Assembly: GCA_016209015.1 (NCBI GenBank)
Contig: JACQWY010000032.1
Location: 1-64,000 of the forward strand
Reading direction: 5' to 3'
DNA from: Gammaproteobacteria bacterium
Lineage (GTDB): Bacteria > Pseudomonadota > Gammaproteobacteria > Ga0077536
DNA length: 64,000 nt
Of the stretch, positions 39,780 through 49,652 are shown one piece after another. A program made the position numbers and the translations under genes. Under the pieces are notes generated by a model. The model made no database searches. It was not told the DNA's origin and saw only the letters and a program-made list of their open reading frames with translations. Each line of letters starts with the position of its first letter. Position 1 is the stretch's first letter.

Positions 39780-42179
39780 GTGAGCCCGCCACCCCTCGAT
39801 GCCGTGCCGGCGTCCGCGTTCTACAGCGCGGCGACGCACGACGAGCGCGTGCGGGCCGAGCAGATCGAGCTCCTGTTCGATCAGGCCGCGATCGGGCTCG
39901 TCACGAACTTCGGCATCGGCGTCCTGCTGCTCTTCCTGCTCGACGGCGAAGTGCCGGGCGGCGTGCTCGCCGGCTGGTTCGGCGTCCTGAGCCTGACCGG
40001 GGTCGCACGCGCCGCGGCCGTCGTCTACTACCGGCGACACGGCCCGGCCCGGGCCGGGCGCGCCTTGAAGCTCTACACGCTCGCCACCGCGTCTACCGGT
40101 CTCGTCTGGGGCGCTTCGCACTTCCTGTTCGCCTCGATCTCGCAGACGACGGCCGCGTTCCTGATGTTCGTGCTCGCCGGGCTGACCGCGGGCGGCATCA
40201 CGACGCTCTCCGCGGTGATGCGGGTCTATCTCGCGTTCCTGGCGACGTTCATCACGCCGGTGATCGTGCACTGCATGCTGCTCGGCGGCTCCGCGCACGA
40301 GACCATGGCGCTCATGATCGCGCTCTACGGCGTCGCGCTCTGCTTCTCGGCGCGCAACTACGAGCGCAATCTGCTCTCGAGCCTGAGCCTCGCCCGCACG
40401 AACGCGAGGCTCGTCGAGGATCTGCAGCGCTTCAACGGCGCGCTCGAAATCAGCAACGATCGCCTGCGCGAGCAGATCGACGGGAGACGGCTCAGCGACG
40501 AGCGCTTCCGCAACGCGTTCGCGAACGCGCCGGTCGGCATGGCGCTCTGCGATGCCGGCATGCGGATGGTGCGCGCGAACCGCGCGATCTGCGAGATGTT
40601 CGGCTACGACGAGCAGGCGCTCGTCGGGCGGCGTCTCGCGGATCTCACGCACGAGGACGACATCGGCCTCGATCGCGAATCGGCAGCCGAGCTCATCGCC
40701 GGACGCATCGACCACTACCAGATCGAGAAGCGCTACCGCAATCGCCGCGGCGAGACGATCTGGGGTCTGCTCTCCGTGTCCTGCTTCAACGCCGAATCGA
40801 GCGGCGGCCCGGCGCTCGTCGTGCAGATCCAGGACGTCACCGAAACCCGGATCATGTCCGAGCGGCTGAGCTGGCAGGCGCGTCATGACGATCTCACGGG
40901 CCTCGTGAACCGCCGCGAATTCGAGCATCGCCTGCAGCAGGCGATCGTCGACGCCGCACAGCCGGACACGCAGCACGCGGTGTGCTATCTCGATCTCGAC
41001 CAGTTCAAGGTCGTGAACGACACCTGCGGCCATCTCGCGGGCGATCAACTGCTGCGCCAGATTGCCGGCACGCTGCTCCCGCTCATGCGCCGTTCCGACA
41101 CCATCGCGCGCCTCGGCGGCGACGAGTTCGGCGTGCTCATGCAGCACTGCTCGGGGGAGCAGGCGCTGAGGATCGCCCAGACCATGCGCAAGACGCTCGA
41201 GGACCTGAGCTTCGTCTGGGAGGACAAGCGCTACAAGGTCGGCGCGAGCATCGGCCTCGTGCCGATCGTCGACGGCAGCGTGAACGTGACCGACGTGCTG
41301 AGCGCGGCCGACTCCGCGTGCTTCACGGCGAAGGAGCGGGGCCGCAACCGCGTGCACGTCTACCACCCGACGGACGCCGAGCTCGCCCGGCGCCACGGCG
41401 AGATGGCCTGGGTCGAGCGCATCACGCGCGCCCTCGACGAGGATCGCTTCGAGCTCATGTACCAGAGCATCGAAGCGGCGGCCGGCCCCGGCCGCGACGG
41501 TCTGCATCTCGAATTCCTCGTCCGCATGCGCGGCAGCGACGGCGAGCTCGTGCCGCCGGGCGCGTTCCTGCCGGCGGCCGAGCGCTACCACATCGCCTCG
41601 CGCCTCGACCGCTGGGTCGTCGCGCGCGCGTGCTCCTGGATCCGCGGGCTCGGCGAAGGTCAGGATGCGCTCGCGCTGTGCGCGATCAACGTCTCCGGCC
41701 AGTCGCTCACGAGCGAGGAGTTCCTCGCCTTCGTGCTCGACCTGCTCGCCCGCGAGGGCATGCCCGCCGGGAAGATCTGCTTCGAGATCACCGAGACCGC
41801 GGCGATCGAGAACCTGCCGGCCGCGCAGCGCTTCATGGCGGAGCTCAAGGCGCGGGGCTGCCGCTTCGCGCTCGACGATTTCGGCAGCGGCCTGTCGTCT
41901 TTCGGCTATCTCCGGGCGCTGCCGGTCGACTATCTGAAAATCGACGGCGCGTTCGTGAAGGACCTGCTCGCCGATCCCGTGAACCTCGCGATGGTCAGCG
42001 CGATCAACTCCATCGGCCAGATCCTCGGCAAGCGCACGATCGCGGAATTCGTCGAGGACGACGCGACGCGCCGGGCGCTCGCCGAAATCGGTGTCGACTT
42101 CGTGCAGGGCTACGGCATCGGCCGCCCGCGCCTGCTGTCCTCGCTGCCCATCCCCGACGCCCGGCGCCTCGCCGGCTGA
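39780..42179 (+). CDS. Membrane PAS-GGDEF-EAL cyclic-di-GMP protein
   Basis: This roughly 799-residue signalling protein has five or six N-terminal membrane helices (about residues 25-200), a coiled-coil linker, a PAS domain ('NAPVGMALCDAGMRMVRANR'), a GGDEF domain and an EAL domain. The GGDEF site is intact ('LGGDEF') with an RxxD inhibition site just upstream (RRSD). The EAL signature is 'LEFLVRM' (E-F-L) with intact 'DDFGSGLSSFGYL', so phosphodiesterase activity is likely but not certain. The GTG at 39780 has AGGAG five bases upstream; an ATG at 39726 is an alternative. Confidence 0.92.
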   Translation: MSPPPLDAVPASAFYSAATHDERVRAEQIELLFDQAAIGLVTNFGIGVLLLFLLDGEVPGGVLAGWFGVLSLTGVARAAAVVYYRRHGPARAGRALKLYTLATASTGLVWGASHFLFASISQTTAAFLMFVLAGLTAGGITTLSAVMRVYLAFLATFITPVIVHCMLLGGSAHETMALMIALYGVALCFSARNYERNLLSSLSLARTNARLVEDLQRFNGALEISNDRLREQIDGRRLSDERFRNAFANAPVGMALCDAGMRMVRANRAICEMFGYDEQALVGRRLADLTHEDDIGLDRESAAELIAGRIDHYQIEKRYRNRRGETIWGLLSVSCFNAESSGGPALVVQIQDVTETRIMSERLSWQARHDDLTGLVNRREFEHRLQQAIVDAAQPDTQHAVCYLDLDQFKVVNDTCGHLAGDQLLRQIAGTLLPLMRRSDTIARLGGDEFGVLMQHCSGEQALRIAQTMRKTLEDLSFVWEDKRYKVGASIGLVPIVDGSVNVTDVLSAADSACFTAKERGRNRVHVYHPTDAELARRHGEMAWVERITRALDEDRFELMYQSIEAAAGPGRDGLHLEFLVRMRGSDGELVPPGAFLPAAERYHIASRLDRWVVARACSWIRGLGEGQDALALCAINVSGQSLTSEEFLAFVLDLLAREGMPAGKICFEITETAAIENLPAAQRFMAELKARGCRFALDDFGSGLSSFGYLRALPVDYLKIDGAFVKDLLADPVNLAMVSAINSIGQILGKRTIAEFVEDDATRRALAEIGVDFVQGYGIGRPRLLSSLPIPDARRLAG

Positions 42180-42191
42180 TTCCCGCCCGCC

Positions 42192-42911
42192 TCAGCCCGC
42201 AGGACGCGCGACCGCGAGCAGCGAGGCGCCGAACGGCAGGGCGAGACCTCGCGTGAGACGGCGTTCGAGACGCAGGCACGCGCCTGCCGCCGTGTTGAGC
42301 CAGGCCGGTGGCAGGCCAGGCAGTCGTCGCGATCCGCCGCCGAGCCGCTCGAGCCCGCGTTGCCCGAGCTTGGCCAGTGCCAGCGCATGGAAGAAGTATT
42401 CGTGCCGTGTCGCAGTGAAGCCCGCGGCAGCGAGCTCCGCAGCGAGCGACTGCCGGTCGTAGCGGCGCAGATGCAGATTCAGATCGTCGTGCGTCGTCCA
42501 CAGCAGGCGGCCGGCCGGCACCGTGATCAACACGGCGCCGCCGGGCTCGAGCAGTCGCGCGGCATGGCCGAGGAACGCGATGGGATCGGCGAGGTGCTCG
42601 AGGACGTCGAGCAGGAGCAGCAGATCGAAACGCGCTGCGGGCGCGAAGGATTCGAGGGACTGCGGGTGGATCGAGACGTCGCCGGCGGCGGGCCCCAGAC
42701 CCGGCGTCGGCTCGAGGCCTTCGGCACGGCCGAAGCGCGCGAGCTCGGGCAGCAGATAACCGTCGGCACAGCCGACGTCGAGGATGCGCAGCGGCCGGCC
42801 CCGGTCCGCGGCGAGCGCCGCGACGTGCTCGAGGACGACGGCGCTGCGCGCCCGCCACCACCAGTGCCGGCGCGTCAGCCCGGCATAGATCGCGACGTAC
42901 TCAGGCTCCAT
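42192..42911 (-). CDS. Class I SAM-dependent methyltransferase
   Basis: This 239-residue protein has a SAM-binding motif 'ILDVGCADGYLLPEL' and the post-motif 'FDLLLLLDVLEHLADP', as in the Methyltransf_11/23 families. The N-terminal 'YAGLTRRHWWWRARSAVV' is typical of methyltransferases found in glycan and lipid biosynthesis clusters. Its start overlaps the end of the GT2 gene by 11 bp, so both are one unit. The substrate is unknown, perhaps the lipid-linked sugar made by the neighbouring enzymes. Confidence 0.88.
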   Translation of the reverse strand: MEPEYVAIYAGLTRRHWWWRARSAVVLEHVAALAADRGRPLRILDVGCADGYLLPELARFGRAEGLEPTPGLGPAAGDVSIHPQSLESFAPAARFDLLLLLDVLEHLADPIAFLGHAARLLEPGGAVLITVPAGRLLWTTHDDLNLHLRRYDRQSLAAELAAAGFTATRHEYFFHALALAKLGQRGLERLGGGSRRLPGLPPAWLNTAAGACLRLERRLTRGLALPFGASLLAVARPAG

Positions 42912-43842
42912 CGACGCGCAGCGAGGCCTCGCGATCCACGATATAGCGCGGCCGCTGCCGGACTTCGTCGTGAATGCGCGCCACGTATTCGCCGACGATG
43001 CCGACGAAGAAGAGCTGCGTACCGCCGAGGAACACCATCGTCGCCAGCGTGCCCGTGAAGCCTTCGGGCGTGAGCCCGAACAGGAGCTTCTTCAGCGCTG
43101 CATACAGGGTGTAGAGCAGGGTGAGACCCATCGTGACCCCGCCGAGCATCCAGGCCATGCGGATCGGCACCGAGGAGAACGCGAACAGGCCGTCGAACGC
43201 GAGGTTCGCGAGCTTGCCGAAGCTGTATTTCGGCGTGCCGGCGTAGCGCGCGCCGCGCGCGACGGGGATGCCGATCTGACGATAGCCCACCCAACTGCGC
43301 ACGCCGCGAACGTAGGCGCGCTTGTCCAGCGCGTCGCGCACACGTTCGAAAACGCGGCGCGACATCAGGCCGAAGTCGCCGGTCTGAATCGGAATGCGAT
43401 GCTCCGAGGCCCAGCCGATCATGCGATAGCAGGCGTCGTAGGCGAAACGCTTCAGGAGGCCCTCGGGCCGCTCGGTGCGCACCGCGTAGACGACGTCGTA
43501 ACCTTCGGCATGGCGGGCCAGGAACTCGGGCAGCGCCTCGGGCGCGTCCTGCAGATCGCCGTCCATCAGCACGAGCACGTCGCCGCGCGCGTGGTCGAGC
43601 ACGGCGCTGTAAGCGGCCTGCTGGCCGAAGTTGCGGGAGAATCGCAAATAGCGGATTCTCTGGTCGCGTTCGGCAGCAGCGAGACACAGCTTCGCCGTCT
43701 CGTCGCTGCTGCCGTCGTCGACGAGGATGATCTCCGCTGTGTGAGTGGAGATCGTCTCGAGCACGGCGTTCAGACGCGAGAGGAGCTCCGTGAGGTTCGC
43801 CGCCTCGTTGTAGAGCGGGATTCCGATCGACAGTGTTGGCAT
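42901..43842 (-). CDS. Family 2 glycosyltransferase (DPM1/ArnC/GtrB-like)
   Basis: This 313-residue protein has a GT-A catalytic domain ('SIGIPLYNEAANL', 'ILVDDGSSDET', 'DVLVLMDGDLQDAPEALPEF'). Two C-terminal membrane helices ('WMLGGVTMGLTLLYTLYA', 'MVFLGGTQLFFVGIVGEYVA') are the layout of polyprenyl-phosphate sugar transferases. It would load a sugar onto undecaprenyl phosphate. It is divergent from a GT39-like membrane protein that could use that donor. The start at 43842 ('MPTLSIG') is preferred to the longer track ORF. Confidence 0.93.
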   Translation of the reverse strand: MPTLSIGIPLYNEAANLTELLSRLNAVLETISTHTAEIILVDDGSSDETAKLCLAAAERDQRIRYLRFSRNFGQQAAYSAVLDHARGDVLVLMDGDLQDAPEALPEFLARHAEGYDVVYAVRTERPEGLLKRFAYDACYRMIGWASEHRIPIQTGDFGLMSRRVFERVRDALDKRAYVRGVRSWVGYRQIGIPVARGARYAGTPKYSFGKLANLAFDGLFAFSSVPIRMAWMLGGVTMGLTLLYTLYAALKKLLFGLTPEGFTGTLATMVFLGGTQLFFVGIVGEYVARIHDEVRQRPRYIVDREASLRVDGA

Positions 43843-43865
43843 GGCAGCTGAGCGGGTCCTATTCG

Positions 43866-45800
43866 ATGTCGTCATTCTTCGAGAAAGCCGCGGCGCGCGC
43901 AATCCACGGAGCGACGCCCGGGCCCGCGATCCCGCCGGCACCGCTGCGACCGCCGGAGCGCGCGCTGGCAGGTGCGATCCTCGTCGTCGTCATCGGCTGC
44001 TACTGGCTCTACGTGCCCACGCGCTTCTTTCCGTGGGACGACGGTTCGATGGCGCAGATGGCCGAACGCGTCGCCGGCGGCGAAGTGCCCCATCGCGACT
44101 TTCGCGACACCTATTCCGGGCTCCTGAATTACTGGCATGCGCTCGGACTCGCGGTCCTCGGACGCGATTTCCTGTCGCTGCGTCTGCAACTCGTCGCCGT
44201 GTTCGCGCTCGCGCTCGTGGCGTACACCGCGCTCGCGCGGCGCATGCTCGGACCTCGCCTCGGCCTGCTGCTCGCCGCCACCGCGGCGCTGTTCGGTCCC
44301 TTGCAGTACGCCGGACCGATGCCGTCCTGGTACAACGAATGTCTCGCCATCGCGGCGTGCTGGTGTGTCGCGCGCTTTGCGGCGACGGGACGGGTGATCT
44401 GGCTCGCCGCAGCGGGCCTCGCCTGCGGAACCTCCATCGCCGTCAAGATCGTGGGCGTCTATGCCCTCGGCGCCGCCGTTGCGGCCATCCTCTGGCTCGA
44501 ACAGCTCGACGAAGCGACTGGCACTGGACGTCCGCTCGCCTTCCTGATCGCCAAGACGCTCGGCTTCGCCATCGCCTGCGCACTCGTCCTGCGTCTCCTC
44601 GCGCACGGCGGAGCGGGCACCGAGCTGCTGACGCTCGGCGCGCCGGTCGTCCTGCTCGCCGCGCTCGTCGTCGCCGACGACTGGCGCCGGGCCCGCGGTC
44701 CCTCCGGGCCGCGGCTGCGCCGCTGCGCGGCGCGGCTCGCGCCGTTCGCGCTGGGCGCGGTCCTGCCGCTCGCCGTCTGGACTCTGCCGTACTGGTCGCG
44801 CGCGGGGCTCGCGACGCTCTGGCAGGGCGTCGTGGTGCTGCCGGGCAGCCGGCTCGCCCTCGATACCACGCACGGCGCGATGCCGGGTCTCGCCACGATG
44901 ACGCTCCCGTTCGCCGCCACGGCCCTGCTCGCGCTCGCCGGCGCAGGGCGCAGCGCGCGCAGCGCTGCCGGGCTCGCAGCGCTCGTGCTGCTGGTCGCGG
45001 CGGTCGCGCTGGGCTCGCGGGAATTCTGGTACCTGCAGCCCTGGGGCATGCTGCGCGCGGCGCCCTGCCTCGCGAGCGCACTCACCGTGCTCGCGTATGT
45101 CACCGGGATCCGCCGCGGTGCCGCCGTCGCGCCGATGGCGGTAGGCGTGTGCTGGTTCGCCGCTTTGACCGCACTCGTGCAGTTCCCGTTTCCACACGGC
45201 ATCTACGCGCTGTATGCCGCCCCGCTCGGCCTGCTCGCCTGGACGGTCGCCGCGGCGGGGCTGCCCGGGGCCCGTGCCCTGCCGCCGGCGCTGCTGCTGG
45301 GGGCGCTCGCGGCGAGCGCGATCCTGTTCGATGCGCGCAGCGACATCCGCACGCTCGGCGTCCGGTTGGCGCCTGCCCCGGTGGCCGTACCGATGAACAC
45401 GCCGGGCGCCTCGCTGCTCGCCCCGACGCGGGTGGCGCGCACCTATCAGGCGCTCGTCGCCGAATTCGCGCTCGTCGCGGGCCGCTGCGTGTACGCCGGG
45501 CCGGACGCGCCGGAAATCCCGTTCCTCGCCCGCGCCGGCTATTGCCATCCCGCGCTCTACGACATCTTCGAACCGGGCTACGCGGATAAGGCCGGCTTCG
45601 AACGGGCCCTCTTCGACTGGCTGGCGCGGGCCCGGCCGGCGGCGGTCGTCCTCAATCTCCGGCCCGCGTTCTCGCGTCCCTACAGCGGGGAATTCACCGC
45701 CCGGCTCCGCCCGCTCTACACCCGCTGGGTGCTCATCGACGACCACTTCCTGGTGGGCACGGCGGGCGAGACTCCATCCGCGGCAGCGACGGGCCGATAA
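43866..45800 (+). CDS. Multi-spanning membrane protein, GT39/ArnT-like glycosyltransferase
   Basis: This 644-residue protein has about ten to twelve membrane helices. The first periplasmic loop holds an acidic motif 'FPWDDGSMAQMAERVAGGE' followed by 'HRDFRDTYSGLLNYWHA', as in lipid-linked-sugar-dependent GT-C transferases. A C-terminal soluble part follows residue 520. It starts 24 bp from the divergent GT2 gene, and together they suggest transfer of a polyprenyl-linked sugar to a surface acceptor. The exact family is uncertain. The secreted MshQ-like protein gene follows 35 bp later and may be in the same transcript. Confidence 0.72.
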   Translation: MSSFFEKAAARAIHGATPGPAIPPAPLRPPERALAGAILVVVIGCYWLYVPTRFFPWDDGSMAQMAERVAGGEVPHRDFRDTYSGLLNYWHALGLAVLGRDFLSLRLQLVAVFALALVAYTALARRMLGPRLGLLLAATAALFGPLQYAGPMPSWYNECLAIAACWCVARFAATGRVIWLAAAGLACGTSIAVKIVGVYALGAAVAAILWLEQLDEATGTGRPLAFLIAKTLGFAIACALVLRLLAHGGAGTELLTLGAPVVLLAALVVADDWRRARGPSGPRLRRCAARLAPFALGAVLPLAVWTLPYWSRAGLATLWQGVVVLPGSRLALDTTHGAMPGLATMTLPFAATALLALAGAGRSARSAAGLAALVLLVAAVALGSREFWYLQPWGMLRAAPCLASALTVLAYVTGIRRGAAVAPMAVGVCWFAALTALVQFPFPHGIYALYAAPLGLLAWTVAAAGLPGARALPPALLLGALAASAILFDARSDIRTLGVRLAPAPVAVPMNTPGASLLAPTRVARTYQALVAEFALVAGRCVYAGPDAPEIPFLARAGYCHPALYDIFEPGYADKAGFERALFDWLARARPAAVVLNLRPAFSRPYSGEFTARLRPLYTRWVLIDDHFLVGTAGETPSAAATGR

Positions 45801-45835
45801 AGTCCCGGTTACCGATCCGGTTGTACGTGTCCAGC

Positions 45836-48800
45836 ATGTCGCGCCCCTCGCCCCGTCTCTTCCCGATGCTCCTGGTCTGGCTCGCGGGGCTGTGGGCGGC
45901 CGGCGCCGACGCCGCGACGTATGCGAGCGCGCCGACCGCCTACAACTGGATCACGACCGGCGCGGAGACCACGATCACGTCCTGGTCGACCTCGTCGGGC
46001 TGCGTCGACTCCGTCGGCGACGACAGCCTCTCGAACGCGTTGAACCTCGGTTTCACGTTCAACTACGGCGGCACGAACTACACGCAGTTGCGCATCTTCA
46101 CGAACGGCCACGTCCAGTTCAACAGCACCTACTGCGGTTACGGCACGAACAACATCGGACCGCCGCGCACCTACCCCGACGGGATGCCGAATACGAACCA
46201 GGATCGGACGATCCGCATCTACGGCGCGGATCTCGACGTAAGTGCCGCCGGCAGTGGCACCATCACCTACGCCACGACGGGCAGCTCGCCGAATCGCGTG
46301 TTCGTCGTGAGCTGGAACAACGTGCGGGCCTGGACGGACACGGGCTCGGGCTTCGGCGGCGGCACCTCGTACAACTTCCAGATCCAGATCTACGAAAGCG
46401 GCGAGTTCCGTTACATGTACGGCACCTCGGACGACATCTCGACCGCCGGCAAGCCGGTCGGACCGGCGCAGGTCGGCTGGCAGGTGAGCGGCTCGGACTA
46501 CGTCATCCAGCAATACGGCCTGCCCGCGAACGGCAGCGGCCTCCGCTTCTTCATCCCGGGCGGGGCGGGCTCCGGTACGGGCTGCAACATTCCTGCGACG
46601 TATCCGCTCTACGGCGGGACGCTCAGCGTCGGCAGCGGCACGGTGAACAACGGCTCGACGACGAAGACGATCACGGCGGCGAGCGGCACGGGCAAGGCCT
46701 TGAACGCCGCGACCGGCGCGCTCGTGAGTTACACGCCGACGCTGCCGGCGCTGAATCCCGCGACGTTTCCGACGAACGGCAGTACGACGGACAGCACCTC
46801 GACGACGATCGCCGCGGGTTCGTACCGGACGCTCACGCCGTCGGGGAACTTCACGTTCACGGGCGGCACGTATTACATCAAGACGCTGAACCTCGCCGGC
46901 CGCACGGCGACGATCGCGCCGGGTGACTACTACATCGAGACCGTGAACATCAGCAACAACGGCAAGATCACGATCAGCCCGAACGGTCCGGTGAACATCT
47001 ACATCAAGACCAGGGTCGCCGGCTCGGGCGCGGACCACGTCTCGATCAATTCCGGCGGCTCGCCCCAGAACATGCGCTTCTGGCTGTACCCGGCGGCGAC
47101 TTTCGCGATCAAGGACGACTCGACGTTCACCGGGCTGCTCTATGCCCCGGATGCCGGCAATACCGTGAGCTTCGCGAGCACGAACACGATCACCGGCGCG
47201 GTGATCTCGGCCGGCTCGCTCTCCGTCGGCAGCTCGGCGAGCATCGTCTTCACCTCGACGACCGCGAACTTCATCGGCTCGATTGCGACCTCCACGTGCA
47301 CGAGCACGAGCGACCACATCGCGTTGAGCGGCAGCACGACCGCCGTGACCTGCGCGGCAACGAGCGTGACGGTCACCATCCACAAGGCCGATCACGGCGT
47401 GAATACGGCGTTCACCGGCGCGGTCGCGCTCTCGACCTCGACGAGCCACGGCGACTGGACGCTCGCGAGCGGCAGCGGCACGTTCGACAACGGCGCCGCG
47501 AACGACGGCGCGGCGACTTACACCTTCGTCGCCGGCGATGCCGGCACGGCGCAGTTCACGCTGAAGGACACCGTCGTCGAGACGGCGAACCTCGACGCGA
47601 CCGACGGCAGCATCAGCGAGACGACCGGCAGCGCGACGGCCGCCGAGGATCTCGGCATCGCGTTCGCACAGACCGGCTTCCTGTTCCTCGCCGACGGCGT
47701 GAACGGCGCGATCGGCAACCAGATCGCCGGCAAATCGAGCGGCACGGCACCCGGCGCGCAGACGCTCACGCTCGCCGCGGTGCGGACGAGCGACAGCACC
47801 GGCGTCTGCCAGGCCGCGCTCGGCGGCGCACAGACGGTGAGCCTGGCTTACGAATGCATCAGCCCCGCGACCTGCGCCGGCAGCACGTTCCAGATCGGCA
47901 GCACGACGATCGCCGCGAATGCGTCGGGCACGGTGTCGGGCTACGCGAGCGTGCCGCTGACCTTCGACGCCGCGACGGGCCGCGCCGCGTTCACCGCCAC
48001 GTATCAGGACGCCGGCAGTACGCGGCTCACCGCGCGCTACCAGATCCCGCTGCCGGACGGCGCGGGCTCGGGACAGTACATGACGGGCACGAGCAACACG
48101 TTCGGCTGGCGGCCGTTCGCGCTGGAATTCCAGGTGACGGGCAATCCGGCGGCGAGCAGCGCGGCCGGTACGCGCTTCAAGGCCGCGGGCGCGAGCTTCG
48201 ACGCGACGCTGCGCGCAGTCGCCTGGAGCGCGGCCGCGGACACGAACAACGACGGCGTCGCGGACGGTCATCAGAGCGGCGACACGAGCGCGACGAACAA
48301 CGCGAGCCTCACCGCCAACGCGACGACGCCGAACTTCACGCCGGGTGTCGCGGCGAGCCTGAGCGCGCGTCTCGATCAGCCTGCCGGCGGTCATGCGCCG
48401 GCGCTCGGCGGCACGACGAGTGCCACGCTCGGCAGCGGCACGGCGAACGTCACGGGCCTGCTCTACGACGAGGTCGGCATCATCGAGCTGACCGCAATCC
48501 AGGGCGGCAGCTATCTCGGCATGGGGACGACGGAGACGGCGCAGATCCGCGGCGTGACGGGCTACGTCGGGCGCTTCTATCCGAGTCGCTTCAACGTCGC
48601 CGGCAACACACCGGTCTTCGCCGCGGGCTGCACCGCCGGCAGCTTCACGTATCTCGACCAGGGCTTCGGCTTCAGCACCGCGCCGGCGTTGACCGTCACC
48701 GCCTTGAACGTCGCGGGCGTCGCGACGCAGAACTACACGACGGCCGGCTTCTTCAAGCTCGCGACCGCGCTCGCGAACCGCGCCTATGGCGACTCGAGCG

Positions 48801-49543
48801 GCGCGACCGCGTCGTTCAGCTCGCTCCTCGCCGGCACGACGACGCTCGCCGGCAACACCGGCGGTACCGGCAGCGCGACGCTCTCGCTCGCTAACGGCGG
48901 TTCCGGCGATCAATTCCTCTACGGGCGGACGAGCCTCGTCGCGCCGTTCGTGCCGACGGTGACGGCGGCGTTCCCGGCCGGCGACCTCACGGATTCCGAC
49001 GGTGTCTGCTACGACCCGAATGGCGATCACACCTGCGATCCGTATCAGATCGCCGGGATCGCGGCGGGCGGCGCGACGCTGCGCTTCGGGCGCCTGAAGC
49101 TCGTCGATGCGGTCGGCTCCGAAGTCCTCCCGCTCGAAGTGCCGGCGCGCGCCGAGTACTACGACGGCCAGGGCTTCGTCGCGAACACGAGCGATTCGTG
49201 CACCGCGATCACGACCGCGGCGCTCGATCTGAAGACGACGGCGAGCAATCCCGCCCAGGGCACCGCGAGCGTCGCGATCGGCGGCGGCACGACGACGGCG
49301 AGCTTCGCACACGTCCCGCTCGCGGCGGGCACTCTGAGCCTGAATTTCAGCGCACCGGGCGCCGGCCACACGGGCGACGTCGACGCGACGATCAATCTCG
49401 GCGCGAGCGGCGCGAACGCCGCGTGGCTGCGCTACGACTGGGACGGCAACGGCGCGCAGGACAACGATCCGGCAGCGCGCGCCGGCTTCGGCGTGTATGC
49501 GGGACGCAAGGCCGTCATCTACCAGCGCGATCCCTGGCGCTAG
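45836..49543 (+). CDS. Large secreted MshQ-like protein with DUF6701 domain
   Basis: This 1235-residue protein has a signal peptide ('LLVWLAGLWAAGADA'). The N-terminal beta-rich domain ('LGFTFNYGGTNYTQLRIFTN') resembles the NIDO/lectin-like domain of surface proteins. A polymer-like Thr/Ser/Gly-rich middle follows, then a C-terminal DUF6701 region ('GATLRFGRLKLVDAVGSEVL', 'VPARAEYYDGQGFV', 'ARAGFGVYAGRKAVIYQRD') as in MshQ of MSHA pilus clusters. No other msh gene is nearby. The low-complexity T/S/G segments would be good glycosylation targets for the enzymes upstream (inference). ATG 45836 is chosen over the TTG at 45821. Confidence 0.88.
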   Translation: MSRPSPRLFPMLLVWLAGLWAAGADAATYASAPTAYNWITTGAETTITSWSTSSGCVDSVGDDSLSNALNLGFTFNYGGTNYTQLRIFTNGHVQFNSTYCGYGTNNIGPPRTYPDGMPNTNQDRTIRIYGADLDVSAAGSGTITYATTGSSPNRVFVVSWNNVRAWTDTGSGFGGGTSYNFQIQIYESGEFRYMYGTSDDISTAGKPVGPAQVGWQVSGSDYVIQQYGLPANGSGLRFFIPGGAGSGTGCNIPATYPLYGGTLSVGSGTVNNGSTTKTITAASGTGKALNAATGALVSYTPTLPALNPATFPTNGSTTDSTSTTIAAGSYRTLTPSGNFTFTGGTYYIKTLNLAGRTATIAPGDYYIETVNISNNGKITISPNGPVNIYIKTRVAGSGADHVSINSGGSPQNMRFWLYPAATFAIKDDSTFTGLLYAPDAGNTVSFASTNTITGAVISAGSLSVGSSASIVFTSTTANFIGSIATSTCTSTSDHIALSGSTTAVTCAATSVTVTIHKADHGVNTAFTGAVALSTSTSHGDWTLASGSGTFDNGAANDGAATYTFVAGDAGTAQFTLKDTVVETANLDATDGSISETTGSATAAEDLGIAFAQTGFLFLADGVNGAIGNQIAGKSSGTAPGAQTLTLAAVRTSDSTGVCQAALGGAQTVSLAYECISPATCAGSTFQIGSTTIAANASGTVSGYASVPLTFDAATGRAAFTATYQDAGSTRLTARYQIPLPDGAGSGQYMTGTSNTFGWRPFALEFQVTGNPAASSAAGTRFKAAGASFDATLRAVAWSAAADTNNDGVADGHQSGDTSATNNASLTANATTPNFTPGVAASLSARLDQPAGGHAPALGGTTSATLGSGTANVTGLLYDEVGIIELTAIQGGSYLGMGTTETAQIRGVTGYVGRFYPSRFNVAGNTPVFAAGCTAGSFTYLDQGFGFSTAPALTVTALNVAGVATQNYTTAGFFKLATALANRAYGDSSGATASFSSLLAGTTTLAGNTGGTGSATLSLANGGSGDQFLYGRTSLVAPFVPTVTAAFPAGDLTDSDGVCYDPNGDHTCDPYQIAGIAAGGATLRFGRLKLVDAVGSEVLPLEVPARAEYYDGQGFVANTSDSCTAITTAALDLKTTASNPAQGTASVAIGGGTTTASFAHVPLAAGTLSLNFSAPGAGHTGDVDATINLGASGANAAWLRYDWDGNGAQDNDPAARAGFGVYAGRKAVIYQRDPWR

Positions 49544-49652
49544 AGCGCTCAGCCGACAGCGGGACGCGGTACGCCGGACGGGACACGGCGCGGCGGATGT
49601 GCTTTCCTAGGCGCATGGAACGCCCTTCGACGATCGTGCGCACCAGCGCCCC

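Noticed and set aside
36193-39792. 1199-residue minus-strand ORF as a single giant protein
   Set aside because: Only the C-terminal 287 residues (MaoC-like) are real. The upstream part runs out of frame through the DUF35, thiolase-like and NYN genes.
43872-45746. 624-residue minus-strand ORF
   Set aside because: Antisense of the GT39-like membrane protein; highly charged and without motifs.
45809-49369. 1186-residue minus-strand ORF
   Set aside because: Antisense of the MshQ-like gene; Arg/Ala-rich with no domain. The plus strand has a signal peptide and the DUF6701 domain.
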